The notes under the pieces are model-generated. The model was not told the origin of the DNA, did no database searches, and saw nothing but the letters and a program-made list of their open reading frames with translations. Of a DNA stretch of 44,997 bases, positions 15,862 through 24,771 are shown in pieces (position 1 is the first letter of the stretch; each line of letters begins with the position of its first letter). The stretch is taken from positions 1 through 44,997 of the forward strand of contig NZ_QKYN01000058.1 in the NCBI RefSeq assembly GCF_003258295.1, given 5' to 3'. The position numbers were made by a program, and so were the translations under genes. The DNA is from Streptacidiphilus pinicola (lineage in GTDB: Bacteria > Actinomycetota > Actinomycetes > Streptomycetales > Streptomycetaceae).

Positions 15862-17467
15862 CCTCGGCCGCCTCGAGCGCGTCGAGCTCCTCCACGGTCG
15901 CCGCACTCACCGGCACGTCCGGGTGGCGGAACCAGGAGCCCTGGACGGCCCACTGGATCAGCATCAGCACGAAGCCGAGCACCAGCGCGCCGACGCCGAT
16001 GACCGAGACGCCGCCCACCCGGCCGATGCCCGGCAGGTCCACGGAGGTGTGCCCGTAGTCGGGCGCGGCGTACACGTCGAAGGCGGCGTAGCAGAAGAAG
16101 TACAGCAGCATCAGCCCGCCGAGCAGCGGCAGGACGCCCTTGAACCACAGGTCGCGGGCGCTGCGCCGGAGCACCCGGCGGAAGTACCAGACGCAGGCGA
16201 ACCCGGTCAGCCCGTAGTAGAAGGCGATGCCGAGGCCGACCGAGGAGATCGAGTCGGTGAGCACGTTGGTGCTGATCCGGGTCAGCAGCACGTAGAAGGC
16301 GATCGAGACCAGCCCCATCGCGACCGTCGACCAGGTGGGCGTGGCGAAGCGGGGGTGCACCCGGCCGAAGTGCGAGGGGATCGCCTTGTGCAGGGCCATC
16401 GAGAAGCTGGTGCGCGCGGTCGGCAGGATCGTGGTCTGGGTCGAGGCCGCGGCCGAGGTCAGCACCATGAAGATCAGCAGCTTGGAGAGGAACCAGCCGA
16501 GTCCGGTGCTGCCGAACACCGCGTTGCCCAGACCGGAGAGCACGTCACCGGAGTTGTCCGGATTGGCCAGGCCGATGCCCTTGTCGCCGACACCGGCGAA
16601 GGCCTGGGCCGAGGTGGAGACCAGGGCGTAGATCAGCAGCAGGATGACGGTGGAGAGCACCGCCGCCCGGCCCGGGGTGCGGGTCTTGTCGGCGGTCTCC
16701 TCGTTGACCGACACGGCCGTGTCCCAGCCCCAGTAGATGAACACGGCGGAGAGGATGCCGGCGGTCAGCGCACTCGCCGTGGGCACCTGGAAGGGGTTGA
16801 ACCAGGAGGCGGAGACCTTGACCGAGGTCCCGGGCGCGTGGCTGCCGTACACCTTGACCAGGGCGGTCACCGAGAGCAGCACCAGCATCGCGACCTCGAT
16901 GCAGAGCAGCACGCGCTGCATCGCGGCGGAGACCTCGATGCCGATGTAGCAGATGAAGGTCATCAGGACGATCCAGACCACCCCGGCCACGGTCGTCCAC
17001 AGGGTGCTCGACGCCAGTCCCCCGTGCCCGACGAGCTGGAAGCCGTAGATGCCGGCGATCTGGGCCAGATTGGCCATGACGATCACGTCGGCGACGATGA
17101 TGCCCCAGCCTCCCATCCAACCGGTCCGCGGCCCGAACGCGCGGGCGGCCCAGGTGAAGGTGGTGCCGCAGTCCGGGTCGACCGTGTTCATCTCCTTGTA
17201 GGCGTAGGCGATCAGCAGCATCGGGACGAACGCGAGGATGGTGATGATCGGGGCCTGCAGCCCGACGCCGGCGACGATGAGGCCCAGGGTGGCCGCGAGG
17301 CTGTACGCAGGAGCGGTGGAGGCCAGACCGATCGCCACCGAGGAGAACAGGCCGAGGGCGTTGCCGCGCAGCCCCTTCTCACCCGGAGCGGAACCGGACA
17401 CCTCCCCCGGCGCCGTCACGACCGAGGCGCCCGAAGGGCCGTCCGGAGGCGGAACGGAAGTGCTCAT
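15839..17467 (-). CDS. APC family amino acid permease
   Basis: The 542-residue protein has a hydrophilic N-terminus of about 40 residues, then 12 or more hydrophobic segments. The first is GLFSSVAIGLASTAPAYSLA, with the small-residue unwound helix typical of APC transporters. It likely imports an amino acid, amine or related compound across the plasma membrane; substrate unknown. ATG 17467 is chosen because GGAGGG lies directly upstream; an in-frame ATG at 17479 would place that site inside the coding region. The gene is divergent from the oxidase gene across a 363-base gap. Confidence 0.9.
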   Translation of the reverse strand: MSTSVPPPDGPSGASVVTAPGEVSGSAPGEKGLRGNALGLFSSVAIGLASTAPAYSLAATLGLIVAGVGLQAPIITILAFVPMLLIAYAYKEMNTVDPDCGTTFTWAARAFGPRTGWMGGWGIIVADVIVMANLAQIAGIYGFQLVGHGGLASSTLWTTVAGVVWIVLMTFICYIGIEVSAAMQRVLLCIEVAMLVLLSVTALVKVYGSHAPGTSVKVSASWFNPFQVPTASALTAGILSAVFIYWGWDTAVSVNEETADKTRTPGRAAVLSTVILLLIYALVSTSAQAFAGVGDKGIGLANPDNSGDVLSGLGNAVFGSTGLGWFLSKLLIFMVLTSAAASTQTTILPTARTSFSMALHKAIPSHFGRVHPRFATPTWSTVAMGLVSIAFYVLLTRISTNVLTDSISSVGLGIAFYYGLTGFACVWYFRRVLRRSARDLWFKGVLPLLGGLMLLYFFCYAAFDVYAAPDYGHTSVDLPGIGRVGGVSVIGVGALVLGFVLMLIQWAVQGSWFRHPDVPVSAATVEELDALEAAEVRNGPEA

Positions 17468-17830
17468 GGAACCCTCCATGCGGACGCGGCGCCGGGCCCG
17501 TGAGACTGTTCAGCGGGTCGCCGTAGGCGCTTTGGGTCGTTTACGGCCAATCCTCCCCCCTTGGTGCCCCAATCCGCATGACCGGCCGCATTGACTTCTT
17601 CGGCGATGCGGCCGACTCTCGGCTTCACCCATCGCCACCCGACTGTCCCGCCGTGCCCGCATCGCCGGCGTGACGCCCGCGCGGGACCGCACCGCCCGGC
17701 GCTTTCATCCACCCCTTCCTGCCGTGCGTCGGCGTGCGCCCCCGACCGGTCCGGGTCAGGACGTGTCGGTTCTTCGGTCCGCGACGCCGCGTACGGCTGT
17801 GCTCCCACCCGAGCCGACCGGAGGACAGTC
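17468..17830. other. Divergent intergenic region, permease / oxidase
   Basis: No gene is supported in these 363 bases. They contain the perfect 8-base inverted repeat GGCCGCAT (17584-17591) / ATGCGGCC (17606-17613). The spacer begins with a -35-like TTGACT (17591-17596, sharing the T of the left arm), which suggests a regulator site over a promoter. The oxidase gene has GGAGGA at 17820-17825 before its ATG. Confidence 0.4.
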
Positions 17831-19567
17831 ATGGATCAGCACGACCGCGCGCGCCTGTCGCGTCGCGCCTTTCTGGGTGCGACCGCGGCCGGTGCCGCCC
17901 TGGGAGCCGCCTCGTGGACGCCCGCCTTCAGGGTGACCCCCGCGGAGGCGGCCACCGCGGCTCCCCCGAACTTCCCCGCCTCGATCCCCGTCTACCAGCA
18001 GGCGTTCCGCAACTGGTCCGGGGAGATCCAGCTCAACCCGACCTGGACGTGCGCGCCGACCAGCCCGAACGACGTGGTGACCATCGCCAACTGGGCCCAC
18101 GCCAACGGCTGGCGGCTGCGCGCCAGGGGCATGGGCCACGGCTGGTCGCCGCTGCTGGAACCGAACGCCGCGAGCGGCAACATCGTGCTCGTCGACACCA
18201 CCGCGCACCTGACCGCCGTCACCGTGAACTCCGGCAGCCCGGCCGGCGTGACCGCGCAGACCGGGGTCACCATGGAGGCCCTGCTGACCGCGTTGGAAGG
18301 CGCGGGATACGGCCTGACCAACACGCCCGCGCCCGGCGACCTCACCCTCGGCGGCGTCCTCGCCATCGACGGCCACGGCACCTCCGTCCCGGGCAGCGGC
18401 GAGTCGCCGCTCGCCGGCCACACCTACGGCTCCGTCAGCAACCTGGTCGTCTCGCTGACGGCCGTGGTCTGGGATCCGGGCAGCAGCGCGTACGTGCTGA
18501 AGACCTTCCAGCGCAGCGACCCGGACATCGGCGCCTTCCTGGTCCACCTGGGCCGGGCCTTCGTCACCGAGGCCACCCTGCGCGTGGGCGCCAACACCCG
18601 GCTGCGCTGCGTCTCCACCTACACCACGCAGGTCACCGACCTGTTCGCGCCGCCGGCGTCGGCCGGGTCCAGCTCCTTCGCGGCCCTGGTGCAGAGGAGC
18701 GGGCGGGTGGAGACGATCTGGTTCCCGTTCACGACGGTGCCGTGGCTGAAGGTCTGGTCCGTCTCCCCCGGCCAGCCGTGGACCTCGAAGTCCGTGAGCA
18801 GCCCGTTCAACTACTCCTTCTCCGACTCGGTCAGCAGCCAGGAGTCGCAGTACATCTCCGAGATCATCTCCGGGAACGTCTCGGTGACGCCGACCTTCGA
18901 GAACCTGGAGATGAGCATCGTCGGTTCCGGACTGATCACCACCGGCACCTGGGACATCTGGGGCTGGGCGAAGAACCTGCAGCTGTACGTGCGCCCGACC
19001 ACGCTGCAGGTGACCGCGAACGGCTACGCGATCCTGTGCCGGCGCGCCGACATCCAGCGCGTGGTCAGCGAGTTCTACACCTACCTGAACGGGCAGTTGA
19101 ACACCTACAAGGCGGCCGGCCAGTACCCGATGAACGGCCCGTGGGAGGTCCGCGTCACCGGCCTCGACAACGCCGCCGACTGCGGTGTCCCGGGCGCCGT
19201 CGAACCCCTCCTCAGCGCGCTGAGACCGAGACCCGACCAGCCGCAGTGGGACACCGCGGTCTGGATGGACCTGCTGACCGTCCCCGGCACCCCGCAGGCG
19301 CAGCAGTTCTACCGCGAGACCGAGCAGTGGGTGCTCTCCAACTACACGGGCAGCTACGCGGCGGTGCGCGCGGAGTGGTCGAAGGGCTGGGCGTACTCCG
19401 GCACCGCGTGCTGGGCCGACCCGACCGTCCTCGGCAGCACCATCCCGGCCTCCTACCGGGCCGGGCAGCCGGTCTCCGCCAACTGGGACACCGCGCTGGC
19501 CACGCTGGACCGCTACGACCCGGGGCGGGTCTTCTCCAACTCCTTCCTGGATACCCTGCTGCCCTGA
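17831..19567 (+). CDS. Tat-exported FAD-linked oxidase, cholesterol-oxidase class II type
   Basis: The 578-residue protein starts with a twin-arginine signal (RLSRRAFLGATAAGAALG, then AEAATAAPP). It then has a vanillyl-alcohol-oxidase-type FAD domain. The sequence RLRARGMGHGWSPLL contains the His that carries covalent FAD in the class II cholesterol oxidases, and TLGGVLAIDGHGTSVPG is the second FAD-binding segment. The C-terminal half fits the cholesterol-oxidase substrate-binding domain. It probably oxidises a sterol or other hydrophobic alcohol outside the cell with oxygen, producing peroxide. The ATG at 17831 follows GGAGGA. The crotonase gene begins one base after its stop, implying translational coupling and a possible shared catabolic role. 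Confidence 0.85.
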   Translation: MDQHDRARLSRRAFLGATAAGAALGAASWTPAFRVTPAEAATAAPPNFPASIPVYQQAFRNWSGEIQLNPTWTCAPTSPNDVVTIANWAHANGWRLRARGMGHGWSPLLEPNAASGNIVLVDTTAHLTAVTVNSGSPAGVTAQTGVTMEALLTALEGAGYGLTNTPAPGDLTLGGVLAIDGHGTSVPGSGESPLAGHTYGSVSNLVVSLTAVVWDPGSSAYVLKTFQRSDPDIGAFLVHLGRAFVTEATLRVGANTRLRCVSTYTTQVTDLFAPPASAGSSSFAALVQRSGRVETIWFPFTTVPWLKVWSVSPGQPWTSKSVSSPFNYSFSDSVSSQESQYISEIISGNVSVTPTFENLEMSIVGSGLITTGTWDIWGWAKNLQLYVRPTTLQVTANGYAILCRRADIQRVVSEFYTYLNGQLNTYKAAGQYPMNGPWEVRVTGLDNAADCGVPGAVEPLLSALRPRPDQPQWDTAVWMDLLTVPGTPQAQQFYRETEQWVLSNYTGSYAAVRAEWSKGWAYSGTACWADPTVLGSTIPASYRAGQPVSANWDTALATLDRYDPGRVFSNSFLDTLLP

Positions 19568-19568
19568 G

Positions 19569-20348
19569 ATGTCCGGTACTCCACGGGTGGTGCGGGTGAA
19601 CGTGAACGCAGTACGGATCGAACGCTCCGGGCCGGTGTGGACGGTGGTCCTCTCCCGCCCGGAGCGGCGCAACGCCGTGGACGGCCCGACCGCGGACGCG
19701 CTGTACCACGCGTTCGCGGAGTTCGACGCGGACGAGTCCGCGTCGGTGGCCGTGCTGTGGGGCGAGGGCGGCTCGTTCTGCGCGGGCGCGGACCTCAAGG
19801 AGGCCGACGGCCCGCAGGGCAACACCCTCTCCCCCGACGGCCCCGGCCCGATGGGCCCGAGCCGGATGCGCCTCGGCAAGCCCGTCATCGCCGCTATCGC
19901 CGGCCACGCGGTGGCCGGAGGCCTGGAGTTGGCGCTCTGGTGCGATCTCCGGGTGGCCGCGCAGGACGCGGTCTTCGGTGTCTTCTGCCGCCGCTGGGGC
20001 GTCCCGCTGATCGACGGCGGCACGGTCCGCCTCCCGCGCCTTGTCGGCGCGGGCCGGGCCATGGACCTGATCCTGACCGGCCGTGAGGTCCCGGCGGCCG
20101 AGGCGCTCACCATCGGTCTCGCGGACCGCGTCGTCCCCGCCGGGACCGAGCGGGAGGCGGCGGAGCAGCTGGCCCACGAGATCGCGGCGCTGCCACAGAC
20201 CTGCCTCCGCAACGACCGCCTCTCGGCCCTGGAGGCCGAGGGCCTCACCGAGGAGGCCGCCCTGGCGAACGAGTTCCGGCACGGGATGGCGACGCTGACG
20301 ACCGAGGGCCTCCCCGGTGCGGCGGCCTTCCGCGAACGGCACCGCTGA
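19569..20348 (+). CDS. Enoyl-CoA hydratase/isomerase (crotonase) family protein
   Basis: The 259-residue protein has the crotonase oxyanion-hole segments GGSFCAGADLKEA and GHAVAGGLELALWCDLRVA, then FGVFCRRWGVPLIDGGTVRLPRLVG where catalytic acids lie in hydratases. The first hydratase Glu position is not clearly retained, so isomerase or hydrolase chemistry is also possible. It acts on acyl-CoA thioesters in the cytosol. The ATG at 19569 is one base after the oxidase stop. An in-frame start further in, at the VNAVRIERSG segment, cannot be excluded. Confidence 0.9.
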   Translation: MSGTPRVVRVNVNAVRIERSGPVWTVVLSRPERRNAVDGPTADALYHAFAEFDADESASVAVLWGEGGSFCAGADLKEADGPQGNTLSPDGPGPMGPSRMRLGKPVIAAIAGHAVAGGLELALWCDLRVAAQDAVFGVFCRRWGVPLIDGGTVRLPRLVGAGRAMDLILTGREVPAAEALTIGLADRVVPAGTEREAAEQLAHEIAALPQTCLRNDRLSALEAEGLTEEAALANEFRHGMATLTTEGLPGAAAFRERHR

Positions 20349-20455
20349 CGCGCGACCTCGCTGCCCCGGCGGCGGGACGCACCCACTCGGCGCAGGGCCC
20401 ACCCCGCACGGGGGTAGTGCAACGTCCCCGTGCCCTGCGCGTGATCCAACCGTCC

Positions 20456-20461
20456 TAGAAT
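20456..20461 (+). promoter_or_regulatory. -10 box for the Ser/Thr kinase gene
   Basis: TAGAAT lies 43 bases before the kinase ATG, with a poor -35. GGGGGA (20492-20497) provides the ribosome site. Confidence 0.4.
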
Positions 20462-20504
20462 CCTCGCCGGACGTAGCTACACAGACTCGACGGGGGATCC
20501 GCAC

Positions 20505-22871
20505 ATGCAGCCGCTCGAAGCTGACGATCCAGCAATCATCGGCCCCTACACGCTGGTCGCACGTCTCGGCGCCGGCGGCATGGGTCGCGTCTACCTCGCC
20601 CGCAGCGCGGGCGGCCGGACCGTCGCGGTGAAGGTGGTCCGCGCGGACCTCGCCGACAACCCCGACTTCCGCGACCGCTTCCGGCGCGAGGTCGCCGCCG
20701 CGCAGAGCGTCTCCGGCGCCTACACCGCACCCGTGGTGGACGCCGACCGGGACTCCGCGACGCCGTGGCTGGCCACCGCCTACGTGCTCGGGCCCTCCCT
20801 CAGCGAGGCGGTGTCCTCGTACGGGCCGCTGCCGGAGGCCACCGTGCGGGCACTCGGCGCGGTCCTCGCGGAGGCGCTCGGGGCGATCCACGACACGGGT
20901 CTGATCCACCGTGACCTGAAGCCGTCGAACGTGCTGCTGGCGGCCGACGGGCCGCGCGTCATCGACTTCGGCATCGCCCGCGCCCTGGACGGCGCGGGTG
21001 CCGCGCTCACCAGCACCGGCGTCGTCGTCGGCTCGCCGGGCTTCATGTCGCCGGAGCAGGCCTCGGGCAAGAAGGTGGGGCCGGAGGGCGACGTCTTCTC
21101 GCTCGGTTCGGTGCTCGCCTTCGCCGCGACCGGGCACGGCCCGTTCGGGCAGGAGTCCGCGGCGTCGCTGCTGTACCGGGTGGTACACGAGCCGGCCGAC
21201 CTGGACACGGTGCCGCAGTCGCTGCGCGAGGCGATCGGCGCCTGCCTGGCGAAGGACCCGGCCGACCGGCCGACACCCGCCCAACTGCTGCAGCTGCTCG
21301 CCCCGGACGGTGCCGCGGCGCTGCTGCAGGGCGGCTGGTTGCCGGGCCAGGTCGCCTCCGGCATCGCTCAGCACGCGGCCCGCGTCATGGAGTTGGAGAC
21401 CCCGGCCCCGATCGCGCGCCCGGCCGCCCCCGTCGACCCGCGCACGGGCCAGAACGCTCCGGCCCCGGAGAACGGCACCGTGGTCCTCAACGGGGCCTCC
21501 GCCGTGGACGCCGGCTCCGCCGGGGACGGCACCGTCGTCCTCGGGACCGGCGCGACCGGGGGCGCGACAGGCGCGACCCCGCCGCCCGGGCCGGTCGCTC
21601 CGCACGTCACCCCCGCCCCCGAACCGGCGCCCGCGCCCTCGCGGCGCAAGGTCCTCTACGGCGCGGTCGGCGCGGCGGCCGTCGTGGCCGCCGGTGGCGG
21701 CGTCGCGCTCGCGCTGTCCGCCGGCGGTTCCCCCAAGTCGAAGAAGAAGCAGTCCAGTTCCGACAGCGGGCCGGGCACGCCGGCGCCCCAGCCGTCCCGC
21801 GCGCCGGGTGTCGCGCCCACCCCGATCTGGACCTACCAGGCCAACCAGAAGGTGGACTCGCCGCCGGTGGTGCAGGCGAACCACCTGATGGTCGCGGACG
21901 AGAGCCTGGTGGCGCTCGACCCCCGCTCCGGCGCCAAGCAGTGGACCGGTCCCACGATCCCGACCCTCTACCAGCAGTCGCCCTTCGGCTACGGCGGCGG
22001 CTTCGTGGTGACGCTGCCGAGCAACGCGAACGAGACGATCGCGGGCTTCGACCTCGACAGCGGCGGGCAGAAGTGGGCCGTCCGGGCCCCGGACCAGTAC
22101 AGCCTGCACCAACTGCTGGGCATCAACGAGCAGGCCGCCTTCGTCGTCGCCGAGAAGTACCCGCTCGACGGCAAGGGCCAGGTCGTCGTCACCGACAACC
22201 CCGAGCAGATCGTCGTCGCCGTCGACATCCACACACGCAAGCTGCTCTGGGAGCAGCAGCGCAACGTGAAGGCCGGCGACGGGCAGAACGTGCTGGGCTT
22301 CGCGAACGCGAAGTACCTGGTCTACACGAACGACGCCAACAACGTCGTGGTCCGGGACACCACGACGGGGGCGCAGCTGTGGTCGCAGGACTACGGCCTG
22401 CAGGGCTTCCCCAACCCGTCGATGCCGCTGCTCGGCGACGGCACGGTCTACCTGGACGGCAACCAGGTGTTCGGCTACGGGCTGGACAAGGGCGACAAGC
22501 GGATGTCGGCGCCCAAGCAGGGCAACCTCGGCTACAGCAACCTCGGTTACCGCAACGGGGTCGTCTACGGCACGCTGGGCCTGGGCACCCTGCTGGCCCT
22601 GGACGCGCACAACGGCAGCCAGCTGTGGACGTCGGACGTGCAGCTGAGCCTCGACTCCAGCCCGATCGTGGTCGTCCAGGACACCATCTTCTGCTCGGTC
22701 GCCACCGCGTCCGGCGGCGCCGCGCTCGGCGCCTTCGACCGCACCAACGGCCACCTGCTGTGGACCTTCACCGACGGCGGTGCCTCGGACGCCCACTGGT
22801 GGTGCGCGACGGACGGCACCCTGCTGTACACCGCGCACGACAACCACGTCTACGCCCTGCCGGCGCGCTGA
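20505..22871 (+). CDS. Membrane Ser/Thr protein kinase with extracellular PQQ-type propeller
   Basis: The 788-residue protein has a PknB-type kinase domain (about 14-270): glycine loop LGAGGMGRVY at 21-30, Lys43, HRDLKPSN at 135-142, DFG at 154-156 and SPE at 182-184. A Pro/Ala/Gly-rich linker leads to one transmembrane segment at about 385-405. After it come Ser/Lys-rich residues and a beta-propeller of PQQ-like repeats (about 430-788; for example DPRSGAKQW, DIHTRKLLWEQ, DTTTGAQLW, DAHNGSQLW and DRTNGHLLWTF). The propeller likely senses an extracellular ligand or cell-wall state and controls phosphorylation inside. All catalytic residues are present. A hairpin ends the unit. Confidence 0.93.
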   Translation: MQPLEADDPAIIGPYTLVARLGAGGMGRVYLARSAGGRTVAVKVVRADLADNPDFRDRFRREVAAAQSVSGAYTAPVVDADRDSATPWLATAYVLGPSLSEAVSSYGPLPEATVRALGAVLAEALGAIHDTGLIHRDLKPSNVLLAADGPRVIDFGIARALDGAGAALTSTGVVVGSPGFMSPEQASGKKVGPEGDVFSLGSVLAFAATGHGPFGQESAASLLYRVVHEPADLDTVPQSLREAIGACLAKDPADRPTPAQLLQLLAPDGAAALLQGGWLPGQVASGIAQHAARVMELETPAPIARPAAPVDPRTGQNAPAPENGTVVLNGASAVDAGSAGDGTVVLGTGATGGATGATPPPGPVAPHVTPAPEPAPAPSRRKVLYGAVGAAAVVAAGGGVALALSAGGSPKSKKKQSSSDSGPGTPAPQPSRAPGVAPTPIWTYQANQKVDSPPVVQANHLMVADESLVALDPRSGAKQWTGPTIPTLYQQSPFGYGGGFVVTLPSNANETIAGFDLDSGGQKWAVRAPDQYSLHQLLGINEQAAFVVAEKYPLDGKGQVVVTDNPEQIVVAVDIHTRKLLWEQQRNVKAGDGQNVLGFANAKYLVYTNDANNVVVRDTTTGAQLWSQDYGLQGFPNPSMPLLGDGTVYLDGNQVFGYGLDKGDKRMSAPKQGNLGYSNLGYRNGVVYGTLGLGTLLALDAHNGSQLWTSDVQLSLDSSPIVVVQDTIFCSVATASGGAALGAFDRTNGHLLWTFTDGGASDAHWWCATDGTLLYTAHDNHVYALPAR

Positions 22872-22877
22872 CCCACC

Positions 22878-22912
22878 CGCGCTCAGGCTGCCGTCAGGGC
22901 AGCTTGAGCGCG
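22878..22912. terminator. Bidirectional terminator between kinase and FMN reductase genes
   Basis: A 15-base-pair stem with one G-T wobble (22878-22892 with 22898-22912) has the five-base loop GTCAG. It starts six bases after the kinase stop and runs into the last codons of the convergent reductase gene. Confidence 0.75.
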
Positions 22913-23517
22913 GCGAGCCGCTGCTCGAACGGCACGACGTCGGCGAAGGCGTCGGGCCGTCGGGTCCGCGCCGGCTGCCGGAGCAGGACGGCGGCCAACT
23001 CCTGCGCGGCGCGGTCGATGTGCTGTCCGAGCCCGTTCTGCTCCGCCGAGGCCCAGTCCTCGGACGCCGCGAAGACGGCCGTGGGGACGACGGCCGCGCG
23101 CAGGTACGCGAAGAGCGGACGCAGTGCGTGGTCGAGCGCGAGGGAGTGACGGGCGGTGCCGCCGGTCGCGCCCAGCAGGGCCGGCTTGCCGGTCAGCGCG
23201 CCCTGTTCCAGGACGTCGAAGAACGACTTGAACAGGCCGCTGTAGGAGGCGGAGAAGATCGGCGTGACCGCGATGACCGCGTCGGCGCCGGTCACGGTCT
23301 CGATCGCGTCCCGCAGCGCCTGGCCGGGGAAGCCGGTGACGAGGTTGTCCGCGATCGGGTGGGCGAGCTCGCGCAGCTCGACGTGCTCGATCCGCACCTC
23401 GCGCCCCGCCTCGGCCAGCCCCGCCCGGACGGCGTCGCTCAGCCGGTCCGCGAGCAGCCGCGTCGACGAGGGCTGACTGAGGCCCGCCGAGACGACGGCG
23501 AGGGTGATGGTGTCCAC
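22894..23517 (-). CDS. NADPH-dependent FMN reductase, CE1759 family
   Basis: The 207-residue flavodoxin-fold protein starts LAVVSAGLSQPSSTRLLADRL, the flavin-phosphate loop, and has TPIFSASYSGLFKSFFD at about residue 84. The family (CE1759) is recurrently paired with an LLM-class monooxygenase of the CE1758 family. That is exactly the case here: the LLM gene ends 19 bases upstream on the same strand. The reductase probably supplies reduced FMN to that monooxygenase. The ATG at 23517 follows GGGAGACAG. The 3' end is embedded in a terminator. Confidence 0.88.
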   Translation of the reverse strand: MDTITLAVVSAGLSQPSSTRLLADRLSDAVRAGLAEAGREVRIEHVELRELAHPIADNLVTGFPGQALRDAIETVTGADAVIAVTPIFSASYSGLFKSFFDVLEQGALTGKPALLGATGGTARHSLALDHALRPLFAYLRAAVVPTAVFAASEDWASAEQNGLGQHIDRAAQELAAVLLRQPARTRRPDAFADVVPFEQRLAALKLP

Positions 23518-23536
23518 GGTGCTGTCTCCCTGGGTT

Positions 23537-24643
23537 CTAGGCCTGGACGGCTGCCGCGCCGGCTTCGCGCGCGGCGAGCAGCGAGGCGTGGGTGGGCGCG
23601 TCCGGGACGTCCGCCGGGCGGTTCTTGGCGAACTCGCGGCGCAGCACCGGCACGACCTCCTCGCCGAGCAGGTCGATCTGCTCCAGCACGGTCTTCAGTG
23701 GCAGCCCGGCGTGGTCGACCAGGAAGAGCTGGCGCTGGTAGTCGCCCGCGTAGTCGCGGAAGCCCAGCGTCTTCTCGATGACCTGCTCGGGCGTGCCGAC
23801 GGTCAGCGGGGTCTGCGCGGTGAACTCCTCCAGCGACGGGCCGTGCCCGTAGACCGGCGCGTTGTCGAAGTAGGGGCGGAACTCGCGCACCGCGTCCTGG
23901 GAGTTGCGGCGCATGAAGACCTGGCCGCCGAGCCCGACGATGGCCTGCTCCGCGGTGCCGTGGCCGTAGTGGGCGTAGCGGGCGCGATAGAGCTCGATCA
24001 TCCGCTTGGTGTGGTCCGCGGGCCAGAAGATGTTGTTGTGGAAGAAGCCGTCACCGTAGTAGGCGGCCTGCTCGGCGATCTCGGGGCTGCGGATCGAGCC
24101 GTGCCAGACGAAGGGCGGCACGTCGTCCATGGGTCGCGGCGTCGAGGTGAAGGACTGCAGCGGGGTCCGGAAGCGGCCCTCCCAGTCGACGACCTCCTCG
24201 CGCCACAGGCGGCGCAGCAGCGCGTAGTTCTCGACGGCGAGGGAGATGCCGTCGCGGATGTCCTTGCCGAACCACGGGTAGACCGGGCCGGTGTTGCCGC
24301 GGCCGAGCATCACGTCGACGCGGCCGTCGGCGAGGTGCTGCAGCATCGCGAAGTCCTCGGCGATCTTCACCGGGTCGTTGGTGGTGATCAACGTCGTCGA
24401 GGTGGAGAGGATGATCCGCTCGGTCTTCGCGGCGATCCAGCCGAGCATGGTCGTCGGGGACGACGGCACGAACGGCGGGTTGTGGTGCTCACCGGTGGCG
24501 AAGACGTCCAGGCCGACCTCTTCGGCCTTCTGCGCGATGGCCACCATCGCCTTGATCCGCTCGCGCTCGCTCGGGGTGCGACCGGTGGTGGGGTCGGGGG
24601 TGACGTCGCCGACCGTGAAGATCCCGAACTGCATCTGGCTCAT
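23537..24643 (-). CDS. LLM-class flavin-dependent monooxygenase, CE1758 family
   Basis: The 368-residue TIM-barrel protein resembles bacterial luciferase: MQFGIFTVGDVTPDP at the start, EVGLDVFATGEHHNPPFVPSSP, LSTSTTLITTNDPVKIAEDFAMLQHLADGRVDVMLGRG and a late YPWFGKD segment. It uses FMNH2 from its neighbour to oxidise an unknown substrate with oxygen. The ATG at 24643 is preferred over upstream in-frame codons because conservation begins there and GAGAGGG precedes it. It is first in a two-gene operon with the reductase, divergent from a MerR regulator. A palindrome lies 17 bases before its start. Confidence 0.9.
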   Translation of the reverse strand: MSQMQFGIFTVGDVTPDPTTGRTPSERERIKAMVAIAQKAEEVGLDVFATGEHHNPPFVPSSPTTMLGWIAAKTERIILSTSTTLITTNDPVKIAEDFAMLQHLADGRVDVMLGRGNTGPVYPWFGKDIRDGISLAVENYALLRRLWREEVVDWEGRFRTPLQSFTSTPRPMDDVPPFVWHGSIRSPEIAEQAAYYGDGFFHNNIFWPADHTKRMIELYRARYAHYGHGTAEQAIVGLGGQVFMRRNSQDAVREFRPYFDNAPVYGHGPSLEEFTAQTPLTVGTPEQVIEKTLGFRDYAGDYQRQLFLVDHAGLPLKTVLEQIDLLGEEVVPVLRREFAKNRPADVPDAPTHASLLAAREAGAAAVQA

Positions 24644-24660
24644 CCCTCTCGCTCGTACTT

Positions 24661-24674
24661 GTTGAAAATTCAAC
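24661..24674. promoter_or_regulatory. Palindromic operator candidate before the LLM operon
   Basis: GTTGAAAATTCAAC is an inverted repeat of GTTGAA/TTCAAC with a two-base centre. It is strikingly AT-rich for this genome and lies in the divergent region 17 bases before the monooxygenase start. Confidence 0.5.
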
Positions 24675-24771
24675 CATGCTCCACAACATCGCGCCAGTCG
24701 CCGCCATTCCCGGCGGGTGTGACAGCGATACTGTTGAGCCCGTTGAGCCCGGTACGGGAGGGGAGGCACGG

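Noticed and set aside
15923-17503. 526-codon plus-strand frame opposite the permease
   Set aside because: It is His/Gln/Arg/Asp-rich with no hydrophobic core; the minus-strand permease is unambiguous.
17756-20449. 897-codon minus-strand open frame
   Set aside because: It lies opposite the oxidase and crotonase genes, has repetitive Arg/Gly/Val composition and no domain; long antisense frames are expected in high-GC DNA.
19212-22847. 1211-codon minus-strand open frame
   Set aside because: It is antisense to the kinase gene, composed of Arg/Val/Gly/Asp-rich sequence with no motif; the plus-strand kinase has complete catalytic motifs.
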